From assembly GCA_947378785.1 (NCBI GenBank), contig CANCLK010000005.1, positions 17,661 through 81,660 of the forward strand: DNA of 64,000 bases, written 5' to 3'. Below the pieces are notes generated by a model that made no database searches, was not told the origin of the DNA, and worked only from the letters and a program-made list of their open reading frames with translations. Below are positions 46,477 through 54,648 of the stretch, piece by piece (the first letter of the stretch is position 1; each line of letters opens with the position of its first letter). The position numbers and the translations under genes are program-made. The DNA comes from Comamonadaceae bacterium. Its GTDB lineage: Bacteria > Pseudomonadota > Gammaproteobacteria > Burkholderiales > Burkholderiaceae_C.

Positions 46477-47286
46477 GTGACAACATCCCAAGATGCGATG
46501 ACCGAAGGCGTCTCCAGAGCTGAGCTGCTGCAGACGTTCAACAGCCTGCTGCAGCCCGAGCTTTTCAAAGATTACGGACCGAACGGCCTGCAGGTTGAGG
46601 GCAAGGCGAGGGTGCGGCGCATCGTCTCTGGTGTGACGGCCAGCTTGGCGCTGATTGACGCTGCGGTGGCTTGGCAAGCAGATGCTATCTTTGTGCATCA
46701 CGGTCTTTTTTGGCGTGGCCAAGACGGTCGTGTCACAGGCTGGATGAAGCAGCGACTGGCCTTGCTGCTGGCGCATGACATCAATCTTTTCGCGTACCAC
46801 CTGCCACTCGACGCGCACCCTGAGTTGGGCAATAACGCGCAGCTTGGGCGTCTGCTCGGACTGAGCCCGCACGGTGGGGCAGCGGGTCGCTTTGGCGAGT
46901 CGGGGCTGGGGTTCATGGGCCGCAGCGCGGTTGGTGATGCATTTGCCACCGCCGGCAGCCTAGCCAGCCATATCTCTCACGTGTTGCAGCGGCAGGTGGT
47001 GCTGGTGGATCGGCCGACCCGCCAAACTGCGGCCATTCAAAATATCGCCTGGTGCACCGGCGGGGCACAGGGGTATTTCGAATCGGCCATCGAGGCCGGT
47101 GCGGATGTCTTCATCACCGGTGAAATTTCAGAGCCGCAAGCCCACTACGCCCGCGAGATGGGCGTGGCCTATATTGCCTGCGGCCATCACGCCTCTGAGC
47201 GCTACGGCGCGCCAGCCGTGGCAGCCCATGTGGCGGCGCAGTGCGGCTTGCTGCATGAATTCATCGACATCGACAATCCGGCCTGA
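46477..47286 (+). CDS. Nif3-family dinuclear metal protein (YbgI-like)
   Basis: A 269-residue protein of the Nif3/YbgI group, hexameric with a dinuclear metal site. The motifs GPNGLQVEG, VHHGLFWRG, AYHLPLDAHPELGNN and EISEPQAHYARE carry the metal residues. The start is GTG at 46477 with AGGAAAA upstream; an ATG at 46498 is an alternative. Members have been linked to metal or folate-related functions, but the biochemical role is not settled. Confidence 0.9.
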   Translation: MTTSQDAMTEGVSRAELLQTFNSLLQPELFKDYGPNGLQVEGKARVRRIVSGVTASLALIDAAVAWQADAIFVHHGLFWRGQDGRVTGWMKQRLALLLAHDINLFAYHLPLDAHPELGNNAQLGRLLGLSPHGGAAGRFGESGLGFMGRSAVGDAFATAGSLASHISHVLQRQVVLVDRPTRQTAAIQNIAWCTGGAQGYFESAIEAGADVFITGEISEPQAHYAREMGVAYIACGHHASERYGAPAVAAHVAAQCGLLHEFIDIDNPA

Positions 47287-47300
47287 ATCGCTTGAACGAC

Positions 47301-48395
47301 ATGACCACAGCACCCTCCTTCCTGATCACCATGGGCGATGCCGCTGGCATTGGCCCCGAAATTATTGCCAAGGCCTTTGCCGAAGCACCAGCCGATATGG
47401 CAGGCTGCATCGTGGTGGGTGACGTCGCGGTGATGCGCCGTGCAGCGCAGTTAGCCGTGACTTGGCACAACCAAACGGGTCAGGCGAATGGTCGGCCGCA
47501 GGCACTGGCGATTGCTGAGCTGTCGAATCTGGCCGATGGACTAAGCGTGCCGCCACATTGCATAGGCGTGTGGCAAGGCTGCACGTTGGCGACGCCGCCA
47601 ATCTTTGGGCAGATCAGCGCCGAGTCGGGTCGGGCTGCGGCCGAGTGCATCGTTGCTGCCGCACATGCTGTGTTGTCGGGTCAGGCGCGTGGCATGGTCA
47701 CGGCGCCGATTCACAAAGAGGCGCTGGCTGCTGCGGGCGGAGATTACGCGGGATTCCCGGGGCACACCGAAATGTTGCAGGCGCAAGCGGCGGCCTTTCT
47801 TGGCAAGTCAGTTGCCCAAGTGCCGGTGCGCATGATGCTGGCCAATCCCGAGCTTAAAACCGTGCTCGTCAGCATCCATGTGTCGCTGCGTGATGCCATC
47901 GATGCGGTGCGTTTTGAGACGGTGCTTGAAACCCTGCAGATCACCCACACTGCGCTGAGTCGGCTGCTGGGCAGAGCGCCGAAGATCGGTGTCGCTGGCT
48001 TGAACCCGCACGCTGGTGAAGGCGGCCTTTTCGGGCGTGAAGAAATAGAGATCATTGCACCGGCCATCGCGGCTGCACAAGCTGTGGGCATCCACGCCAG
48101 CGGACCGTTCGCCCCCGACACCGTGTTCATGCGTGCCCGCACCAAAGACGGGCAAGCGGGCGAGTTCGATGTGGTGGTGGCGATGTACCACGACCAAGGG
48201 CTGATCCCGGTGAAGTACATGGGGGTCGAGCAGGGCGTCAACGTCACCTTGGGTTTGCCCTTGCTGCGCACCAGCCCAGACCACGGCACAGCTTTTGACA
48301 TCGCGGGTACCGGCCAGGCCGATGCCGCTAGTCTTCTGGCGGCGATCCGCATGGCGCGCTCAATGGCGTCATCCATCTTGGGACGACACGGCTGA
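47301..48395 (+). CDS. pdxA: 4-hydroxythreonine-4-phosphate dehydrogenase
   Basis: About 364 residues; it makes the precursor that condenses with deoxyxylulose phosphate in pyridoxal phosphate synthesis. MGDAAGIGPEI, GHTEMLQ, GLNPHAGEGGLFGREE and AMYHDQGLIPVKY are family motifs with the metal-binding histidines. ATG at 47301 is preferred over an in-frame TTG nine bases upstream. It starts 15 bases after the Nif3-family gene. Confidence 0.94.
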   Translation: MTTAPSFLITMGDAAGIGPEIIAKAFAEAPADMAGCIVVGDVAVMRRAAQLAVTWHNQTGQANGRPQALAIAELSNLADGLSVPPHCIGVWQGCTLATPPIFGQISAESGRAAAECIVAAAHAVLSGQARGMVTAPIHKEALAAAGGDYAGFPGHTEMLQAQAAAFLGKSVAQVPVRMMLANPELKTVLVSIHVSLRDAIDAVRFETVLETLQITHTALSRLLGRAPKIGVAGLNPHAGEGGLFGREEIEIIAPAIAAAQAVGIHASGPFAPDTVFMRARTKDGQAGEFDVVVAMYHDQGLIPVKYMGVEQGVNVTLGLPLLRTSPDHGTAFDIAGTGQADAASLLAAIRMARSMASSILGRHG

Positions 48396-48494
48396 GACAT
48401 TTGTGGGTCAGACGGAAAGACCCGTCCGCTGCTCCGCTACAATGCCGGGTTGACCACAATAAGCCTTTTTCAAGCGAGTTCTTGAAGGAATCTC

Positions 48495-49130
48495 ATGACC
48501 CAAGCGAGCGTTAAATCAAGCGCTGCTGCACCATCCGGTGCAGCAGTCGATCATCAAAAAAGAAACTGGATCGTTGCCACGTGTGCCGTAGGCGGCGCTG
48601 GTGTTGCAGCAGTAGCCGTGCCTTTTGTGAGTACTTTTCAGCCATCCGAGCGCGCTAAAGCCGCCGGTGCTGCGGTCGAGGTGGACATTTCTGCCATCAA
48701 GCCAGGCGAGAAATTGACAGTCGAATGGCGCGGTAAGCCGGTCTGGATCTTCAGGCGCACGCCTGAGCAGCTGGACGCGTTGACCAAAGCGCAAGATCAA
48801 CTGGCTGATCCGAAATCCGAGCGCAAGCAGAGCGAGCTGACACCGGTCTACGCTCGCAACATCAATCGCTCCATCAAGCCCGAAGTCATGGTGGCGGTGG
48901 GTATTTGCACGCACCTCGGCTGCTCGCCGGTCGATAAATTCCAGACGGGTGCGCAGCCTTCGGTGCCGGACGATTGGCATGGCGGCTTTTTGTGCCCTTG
49001 CCACGGTTCGACCTTCGACATGGCTGGACGCGTCTACAAAAACAAGCCCGCTCCCGATAATCTGGAGGTGCCTCCCCACATGTACCTGTCAGAAACCCGG
49101 TTGCTGATTGGCGAAGATACAAAGGCCTGA
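48495..49130 (+). CDS. petA: Rieske iron-sulfur subunit of cytochrome bc1
   Basis: A 211-residue Rieske protein. The 2Fe-2S ligands lie in CTHLGC (Cys138, His140) and CPCHG (Cys167, His170), with the disulfide cysteines at 143 and 169. The N-terminal helix (about 25-45) is a Tat-type uncleaved anchor, but the expected twin arginine is KR (QKRNW), a known tolerated variant. The gene follows a TACAAT box at 48438-48443. First gene of petABC. Confidence 0.94.
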   Translation: MTQASVKSSAAAPSGAAVDHQKRNWIVATCAVGGAGVAAVAVPFVSTFQPSERAKAAGAAVEVDISAIKPGEKLTVEWRGKPVWIFRRTPEQLDALTKAQDQLADPKSERKQSELTPVYARNINRSIKPEVMVAVGICTHLGCSPVDKFQTGAQPSVPDDWHGGFLCPCHGSTFDMAGRVYKNKPAPDNLEVPPHMYLSETRLLIGEDTKA

Positions 49131-49193
49131 AGCTTGTCTGAACCCCTTGCGCGTATCTTCGCGGGCTGGGTTCGTAACTGAGTAGGAACTGTT

Positions 49194-50594
49194 ATGGCTG
49201 AATTCAAAGAAATTTCCCCCGACGCGCCCGTAGGCGCCAAGCTGCTGAACTGGGTTGACAACCGTTTCCCCGCCAGCAAGCTGTACAACGAGCACATGGG
49301 CGAGTACTACGCACCGAAGAACTTCAACTTCTGGTACGTTTTCGGCTCCCTCGCGCTCTTGATTCTGGTGATCCAAATCGTCACCGGCATCTTCTTGACG
49401 ATGCACTACAAGCCGGACGCCGCCTTGGCTTTCGGCTCGGTTGAGTACATCATGCGCGACGTCCCTTGGGGCTGGTTGATTCGCTACATGCACTCCACCG
49501 GCGCCAGCGCGTTTTTCATCGTGGTGTATTTGCACATGTTCCGCGGCCTGATGTACGGCAGCTACCGCAAGCCACGCGAGCTGATCTGGATTTTTGGCTG
49601 TGCCATTTTCTTGGCGCTGATGGCTGAAGCCTTCATGGGTTACCTGCTGCCTTGGGGCCAGATGAGCTACTGGGGCGCTCAAGTGATCGTGAACTTGTTC
49701 GCGGCCATTCCGTTCATCGGCCCTGATCTCGCATTACTGATCCGCGGCGACTTCGTGGTGGGCGATGCCACCTTGAACCGCTTCTTTGCGTTCCACGTGA
49801 TTGCCGTGCCACTGGTGCTGCTGGGTCTTGTGGTGGCGCATTTGATCGCGCTGCATGAAGTCGGCTCCAACAACCCCGATGGCGTTGAAATCAAGGCGCA
49901 CAAAGATGCCAACGGGAACCCGCTCGACGGCATCCCGTTTCACCCTTACTACACGGTGCACGACATTTTTGCGGTCAGCGTGTTCCTGATGATCTTCACG
50001 GCAGTTATCTTCTTTGCACCTGAGGCGGGTGGCTACTTCTTGGAGTACAACAACTTCATCCCGGCCGACTCTCTGAAGACGCCATTGCACATCGCCCCAG
50101 TCTGGTATTTCACGCCGTTCTACTCGATGTTGCGCGCCATCACCGACGAGATGATGTACGCCTTGGTGGCTTGCGTTGCCGCAGCTGCAGCATTCACCAT
50201 TTTGAAGGGCCGTGTGGCTGCTTTCATCAAGGGTGCGATTGCGCTGGTAGCGCTGCTGCTGGTGGCGTCCATGATGATGATCGATGCCAAATTCTGGGGT
50301 GTCGTGGTCATGGGTGGTGCGGTCATCATCTTGTTCTTCCTGCCTTGGCTGGACAACAGCGAGGTGAAATCGATTCGCTACCGTCCTGATTGGCACAAAT
50401 ACCTTTACGCCGTTTTCGTGATCAATTTCGTCGTTCTGGGTTACCTCGGCATCAAACCACCGTCACCGATCAATGAGCGCGTATCGCAAATCGGCACTTT
50501 GTTCTACTTTGGCTTTTTCTTCCTGATGCCTTGGTGGAGCCGTTTAGGCACGTTCAAGCCTGTGCCTGATCGCGTGACCTTTGCTGCCCACTGA
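49194..50594 (+). CDS. petB: Cytochrome b subunit of cytochrome bc1
   Basis: A 466-residue membrane protein binding haems bL and bH. The haem helices (IRYMHSTGASAFFIVVYLHMFRG and FFAFHVIAVPLVLLGLVVAHLIALH) carry the four His ligands, and the Qo-site motif appears as PVWYFTPFYSMLRA (a PVWY variant of PEWY). It is longer than mitochondrial cytochrome b, as in related bacteria, with C-terminal helices. Confidence 0.95.
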   Translation: MAEFKEISPDAPVGAKLLNWVDNRFPASKLYNEHMGEYYAPKNFNFWYVFGSLALLILVIQIVTGIFLTMHYKPDAALAFGSVEYIMRDVPWGWLIRYMHSTGASAFFIVVYLHMFRGLMYGSYRKPRELIWIFGCAIFLALMAEAFMGYLLPWGQMSYWGAQVIVNLFAAIPFIGPDLALLIRGDFVVGDATLNRFFAFHVIAVPLVLLGLVVAHLIALHEVGSNNPDGVEIKAHKDANGNPLDGIPFHPYYTVHDIFAVSVFLMIFTAVIFFAPEAGGYFLEYNNFIPADSLKTPLHIAPVWYFTPFYSMLRAITDEMMYALVACVAAAAAFTILKGRVAAFIKGAIALVALLLVASMMMIDAKFWGVVVMGGAVIILFFLPWLDNSEVKSIRYRPDWHKYLYAVFVINFVVLGYLGIKPPSPINERVSQIGTLFYFGFFFLMPWWSRLGTFKPVPDRVTFAAH

Positions 50595-50610
50595 GCCGGA
50601 GACTAAGACC

Positions 50611-51375
50611 ATGAATAAATTCAAACATTTGGCGCTGGGTCTCCTGGCATCTTTGCTGCTTGTCACCGGAGCACAGGCCAACACGGTGGGGATTGCTTGG
50701 GACAAGGCGCCCGACAAAACCAACGAATTGGGTGCTTTGCAAAACGGCGCTAAGCTTTTCGTCAACTACTGCCTGAACTGCCATTCGGCAGCCTTCATGC
50801 GCTACAACCGCTTGACGGACATCGGCCTGACCGAGCAGCAGATCAAGGACAACTTATTGTTTGCCACTGACAAGGTTGGCGAAACCATGAAGGTGGCCAT
50901 GTCTCCCAAGCAGGGCAAAGACTGGTTCGGTGGCAACCCACCAGACCTGACCGTCATTGCGCGTTCCCGTGCGGGTTCACAGGGCACGGGTGCAGACTAT
51001 CTCTACACCTACCTGCGTACTTATTACCGCGACGACACCAAAGCCACCGGCTGGAACAACCTGGCTTTCCCAGGCGTGGCCATGCCGCATGTGCTGTGGG
51101 AAATGCAAGGTGTGCGTGAGCCGCAGTACGAAACCCACAGCAGCCATGGGCATGACATTGAGGTTTTCAAAGGTTGGAAACAGGTCAGCCCGGGCACGAT
51201 GACACCTTTGCAATACGACCAGTCCGTTTCTGACTTGGTCGGTTATTTGCAGTGGATGGGCGAGCCGTCCCAAAACACCCGTGTGCGCGTTGGCGCTTGG
51301 GTGCTGTTGTTTCTCTGTATGTTCACCTTTATCGCTTGGCGCCTGAATGCGGCGTTCTGGAAAAACATCAAGTAA
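50611..51375 (+). CDS. petC: Cytochrome c1 subunit of cytochrome bc1
   Basis: About 254 residues from the ATG at 50611, which has GGAGAC upstream and begins a signal peptide cleaved near AQA/N. The haem motif is CLNCH at about 54-58, the methionine ligand is likely in VAMPHVLWEMQG, and a C-terminal helix (VRVGAWVLLFLCMFTFIAW) anchors it. An in-frame start 30 bases upstream lies in the petB stop region and is rejected. Confidence 0.94.
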   Translation: MNKFKHLALGLLASLLLVTGAQANTVGIAWDKAPDKTNELGALQNGAKLFVNYCLNCHSAAFMRYNRLTDIGLTEQQIKDNLLFATDKVGETMKVAMSPKQGKDWFGGNPPDLTVIARSRAGSQGTGADYLYTYLRTYYRDDTKATGWNNLAFPGVAMPHVLWEMQGVREPQYETHSSHGHDIEVFKGWKQVSPGTMTPLQYDQSVSDLVGYLQWMGEPSQNTRVRVGAWVLLFLCMFTFIAWRLNAAFWKNIK

Positions 51376-51477
51376 ATTTTTCGCTGGGCAGCAATGCCCT
51401 GCACCTTCTGGAGTGGCAGGCCCAAGTCTTTGTGACTCGACGCCTCCCACTCCTTTTGTACCCAGGAGTCCCCCACC

Positions 51478-52089
51478 ATGATGGTCCTTTATTCAGGCAC
51501 AACCTGCCCCTTTTCGCATCGTTGCCGTTTTGTGTTGTTTGAAAAAGGCATGGACTTTGAGATCCGCGATGTTGACCTGTACAACAAGCCGGAAGACATC
51601 AATGTCATGAACCCTTACGGGCAAGTACCGATTCTGGTCGAGCGCGACCTGATCTTGTACGAGTCAAACATCATCAATGAATACATTGACGAGCGTTTCC
51701 CACACCCACAACTCATGCCCGGCGACCCAGTCGACCGCGCCCGCGTGCGTCTGTTCTTGCTGAACTTCGAAAAAGAACTTTTCGTCCACGTCGCCACGCT
51801 TGAATCACGCGCCACCAAAGGCAATGAGAAAGTGCTTGAAAAAGCCCGTTCACATGTGCGTGATCGTTTGACGCAATTGGCCCCTGTGTTCCTCAAAAAC
51901 AAGTTCATGCTCGGCGACAACTTCTCCATGCTCGACGTGGCGATTGCACCGTTGCTCTGGCGTCTGGACTACTACGGCATTGACCTGTCGAAAAACGCGG
52001 CACCACTTCTCAAGTACGCTGAACGCATCTTCTCGCGCCCGGCCTACATTGAAGCGCTGACGCCGTCCGAAAAAGTCATGCGCAAGTAA
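51478..52089 (+). CDS. sspA: Stringent starvation protein A (GST-fold)
   Basis: A 203-residue glutathione-transferase-fold protein that associates with RNA polymerase. The N-terminal thioredoxin-like half (MVLYSGTTCPFSHRCRFVLFEKG) and the PYGQVPILVERD loop are typical of SspA, as is its location directly before sspB and after petC. A catalytic GST role cannot be excluded from sequence alone. Confidence 0.9.
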   Translation: MMVLYSGTTCPFSHRCRFVLFEKGMDFEIRDVDLYNKPEDINVMNPYGQVPILVERDLILYESNIINEYIDERFPHPQLMPGDPVDRARVRLFLLNFEKELFVHVATLESRATKGNEKVLEKARSHVRDRLTQLAPVFLKNKFMLGDNFSMLDVAIAPLLWRLDYYGIDLSKNAAPLLKYAERIFSRPAYIEALTPSEKVMRK

Positions 52090-52106
52090 TTTCAGAAGAC
52101 AACGCT

Positions 52107-52577
52107 TTGGCTGAATTCATGATTGCGCTGGACGCAAGCTCGACACGCCCGTATCTGATACGGGCGCTGTATGAATGGTGCACCGACAACGGTTTCACGC
52201 CCTATGTGGCGGTGCTCGTTGACGACACGGTGCAAGTGCCGCGTGAATACGTCAAGAACAACGAAATCGTTTTGAACATCAGCGTTGGGGCGACCAGTTC
52301 GCTCAAACTGGGTAACGACTTCATTGAATTCAAAGCTCGCTTTGGCGGCAGTGCCCGTGAAATCCATGTGCCCATCGGCCGCGTGATCGCTATCTATGCG
52401 CGCGAAAACGGTCAAGGCATGGCCTTCCCCGCACCTGTGGCATCGAAGCCTGGCGTGGCATCGTCACCGGCTCCGCAAGACGGCAACAAGCCATTTCAGT
52501 TGGTGCGGGACGATGGCACGCCAGAACCACCAAAAACACCTGCAGGAAAGCGTCCAGCACTCAAGCGCGTGAAGTAA
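52107..52577 (+). CDS. sspB: ClpXP specificity-enhancing factor SspB
   Basis: A 156-residue adaptor that delivers ssrA-tagged proteins to ClpXP. STRPYLIRALYEWCTDNG and VLNISVGATSSLKLGNDFIEFKARFGG are the substrate-binding fold, and the C-terminal tail ends PALKRVK, consistent with the ClpX-binding peptide. The start is TTG at 52107 with AGAAG upstream; an ATG at 52119 is an alternative that loses four residues. The stop is 12 bases before tRNA-Thr. Confidence 0.92.
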   Translation: MAEFMIALDASSTRPYLIRALYEWCTDNGFTPYVAVLVDDTVQVPREYVKNNEIVLNISVGATSSLKLGNDFIEFKARFGGSAREIHVPIGRVIAIYARENGQGMAFPAPVASKPGVASSPAPQDGNKPFQLVRDDGTPEPPKTPAGKRPALKRVK

Positions 52578-52589
52578 ACTATTACCCGT

Positions 52590-52665
52590 GCCGCTTTAGC
52601 TCAGTTGGTAGAGCAACCGCCTTGTAAGCGGTAGGTCGTCAGTTCGAATCCGACAAGCGGCACCA
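52590..52665 (+). tRNA. tRNA-Thr (anticodon TGT)
   Basis: A 76-base cloverleaf with encoded CCA: acceptor GCCGCTT/AAGCGGC, D arm with AGCTCAGTTGGTAGAGC, anticodon stem ACCGC/GCGGT with loop CTTGTAA (anticodon TGT reads ACA/ACG), and T loop TTCGAAT. One A-C mismatch sits in the T stem. It is transcribed after sspB, and its 3' end is the insertion site of the adjacent island. Confidence 0.96.
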
Positions 52666-52710
52666 TTAGACAGTCCAAAGGCCTTCAAGGAGAGATTCTT
52701 GAAGGCCTTT
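52660..52710. repeat. Left attachment-like repeat (attL) at tRNA-Thr 3' end
   Basis: This 51-base sequence runs from the last bases of tRNA-Thr (GCACCA) through the tRNA's terminator stem. It matches 55937-55987 at 47 of 51 positions, in direct orientation. A tyrosine integrase gene starts 184 bases downstream. This is the layout of an attL site of a tRNA-targeting island. Confidence 0.82.
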
Positions 52711-52712
52711 TT
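52677..52712 (+). terminator. Terminator of the sspAB-tRNA-Thr transcript
   Basis: A perfect 13-base-pair stem (52677-52689 with 52698-52710), an 8-base loop and a run of five Ts ending at 52712. It lies 11 bases after the tRNA CCA and is included in the attL repeat. Confidence 0.88.
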
Positions 52713-52742
52713 CATTGGCGGATCAAGCACTTATAGTGCAGC

Positions 52743-52892
52743 GGGGTACAAAGACGGACATAGACAGTTACAGCTTGTAGGGGGTACAAGCAGGGGTACA
52801 GGTTGTAGTTTTTAAGGTTTTTTCAGATTCTGTACCCCCGTTTACCAATGAAGACTGGCCGATTTCACTTCATTTAATTGGAGCTGTACCCC
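52743..52892. promoter_or_regulatory. Five GGGGTACA motifs upstream of the integrase gene
   Basis: GGGGTACA occurs in the forward direction at 52743-52750, 52781-52788 and 52793-52800, and as its complement TGTACCCC at 52831-52838 and 52885-52892. The last copy abuts the integrase start codon. Such clusters near an att site are typical of arm-type binding sites for integrase or of an operator for its own gene. Confidence 0.7.
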
Positions 52893-52893
52893 C

Positions 52894-54129
52894 TTGCTGA
52901 CCGATGCCAAATGCCGAAATGCTGTGTGCCCGCCTGAAAAGAAGCAAATGCGCTTCACTGACTCGGGTGGAATGTATTTACAGGTTAGTCCTGCAGGCTC
53001 CAAGCGCTGGTTCCTGAAATACCGCATTGCCGGTGCTGAAAAGCAATTAGCGCTTGGCAGCTATCCATTGGTGACCCTTAGCGCGGCTCGTAAAGCCCGT
53101 GACGCTGCCAAGTTGATAAAGGCAGGCGGCATTGATCCAGTTCAAGCCCGACAGGCAGACAAACTCAAGGCCTCCGTAGGCTCGGGCGACACACTGACTG
53201 CCGTTGCAAACGATTGGTTAGAAAGGGGTAAGCCCAATTGGAGCGATACCCACTACGTCCGGGAAAGCCGCAACATCACCAAAGATCTAATTCCATACCT
53301 TGGCAAGCGTGGGATAGACAGCATCAAGCCGATAGAGTTGCTGGCAGTCATTCAAAAGGTAGAGGAGCGCGGGGCGCTGGACGTTGCACACCGTGTCTTA
53401 CTCACGGCGCATGGTGTTTGGTGTCATGCCATTGCAACGGGCCGGGCAACGATCGACATCACGCCCAGCATCAAAAAGGCCTTGAAGCCTCATATCCGAA
53501 AAAACTTACCCGCCATCATTGACCCGATAGAGTTTGGGGAGCTGCTTCGTGCAAGCGATGCCTACAAGGGCGGGCCGATTGTCCGGGCGGCGCTAAAGAT
53601 GGCGGCTATGTTGTTTCAACGGCCTGGCAACCTTCGCGCAATGCGTTGGGTGGACTTGAATATGGATGCAGCGCTGTGGTCTATGCCTAGCGAGGACATG
53701 AAGCGCACCAAGTCACAAAAGATCAACGGTCAAGCCCATGTGGTTTCAATCCCTCGGCAAGCGCTTGAAATTCTGAGCGATATGAAACACCTGACGGGTG
53801 GGGGTGAATATGTGTTCCCCGGCTTGCGGGATCACAAAAAGCCAATGTCTGAGGCAGCGGTTAATGCGGCGCTGCACGCCATGGGCTACAAGGGGCGGCA
53901 CTGCTGGCACGGCTACCGGGCAACCGGCCGAACGCTCTTGCGACAAGTGCTGAAGTACCCCGCTGATGTGATTGAGGCGCAGCTTGCACATAAAGGCCAG
54001 ATCACCCACGGCGGGGCATACGACCGGGCAACGCACTTAGAAGAGCGCACGCCGATGATTCAAGTGTGGGCCGATTACTTGGACAAGCTGCGCATCGGTG
54101 GCGATGTGATTCAGTTCAAGACGGCGTAA
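52894..54129 (+). CDS. P4-like tyrosine site-specific integrase
   Basis: A 411-residue integrase with an N-terminal arm-binding DUF4102 domain (FTDSGGMYLQVSPAGSKRWFLKYR, then LALGSYPLVTLSAARKARD), a SAM-like core-binding domain and a C-terminal catalytic domain. Catalytic residues are visible as Arg in QRPGNLRAMRW, HGYR (His-x-x-Arg), a second His in LAHKG and the Tyr in GGAYDRATH. The start is TTG at 52894 with GGAG 10 bases upstream; no ATG fits. It should catalyse recombination at tRNA-Thr. Confidence 0.92.
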   Translation: MLTDAKCRNAVCPPEKKQMRFTDSGGMYLQVSPAGSKRWFLKYRIAGAEKQLALGSYPLVTLSAARKARDAAKLIKAGGIDPVQARQADKLKASVGSGDTLTAVANDWLERGKPNWSDTHYVRESRNITKDLIPYLGKRGIDSIKPIELLAVIQKVEERGALDVAHRVLLTAHGVWCHAIATGRATIDITPSIKKALKPHIRKNLPAIIDPIEFGELLRASDAYKGGPIVRAALKMAAMLFQRPGNLRAMRWVDLNMDAALWSMPSEDMKRTKSQKINGQAHVVSIPRQALEILSDMKHLTGGGEYVFPGLRDHKKPMSEAAVNAALHAMGYKGRHCWHGYRATGRTLLRQVLKYPADVIEAQLAHKGQITHGGAYDRATHLEERTPMIQVWADYLDKLRIGGDVIQFKTA

Positions 54130-54648
54130 TCAGCTGTAGAACACGCCTAGCCCGATAGCGAAAACCGCAGCGCTTGAAAGTCAATGCGCAGAGATGATTG
54201 AACCGGCAATGTTCAACACGTGGGTTACGCTGCTGGCGGTCTGATGGGCAGCTTACTTTTATCTGCTCAAGTGATTGCCGTCTATTTGTATAGAAGGGCT
54301 ATTATTTAAGTCACCGGATAAATGGCTCGAATCGGGCCGAACAAAAGTAGCGGGCGCTGTCGATGGATAGCTGCCTTCAAACGAATCAAACCAAAGCCTC
54401 GACGCACATCGCCCAAAATGAAGGCCATGTCGCCGTCTCTGCACCTAAGCCCACCGGTGGATAGGCTTGAACTGCTATTTGAGAGGCTCAAGGTATGAGC
54501 CATTGGGACTGATCATTTTGACAGTCCTAGTAAAACCCCTTGTATTTAAATTTTCTACTTTGAGGCCAAATAAAATCTGGTTTCAACAGCATTGTGAATT
54601 GACGTGCAATCGACGCGCCGAGGTTCATCCCAATTAAAGGAGCATTGG
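54130..54648. other. 519-base island segment without a convincing gene
   Basis: Between the integrase and the hydrolase, AT-richer than the core genome. Two overlapping minus-strand open frames (54259-54444 and 54306-54503, 61 and 65 residues) have no recognisable family. A plus-strand start near 54195 (MIEPAMFNTWVTLLAV, then a stop) could be a remnant of a membrane protein gene but is too short to judge. A promoter for the hydrolase must lie at its right end, just before 54636. Confidence 0.5.

Noticed and set aside
54195..54245. Short frame MIEPAMFNTWVTLLAV resembling the start of a membrane transporter
   Set aside because: Only 16 codons before a stop, no matching continuation in other frames that I can recognise.
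54306..54503. A 65-residue minus-strand frame in the island
   Set aside because: No family, no clear ribosome site and overlap with another open frame; kept only as part of the gap description.
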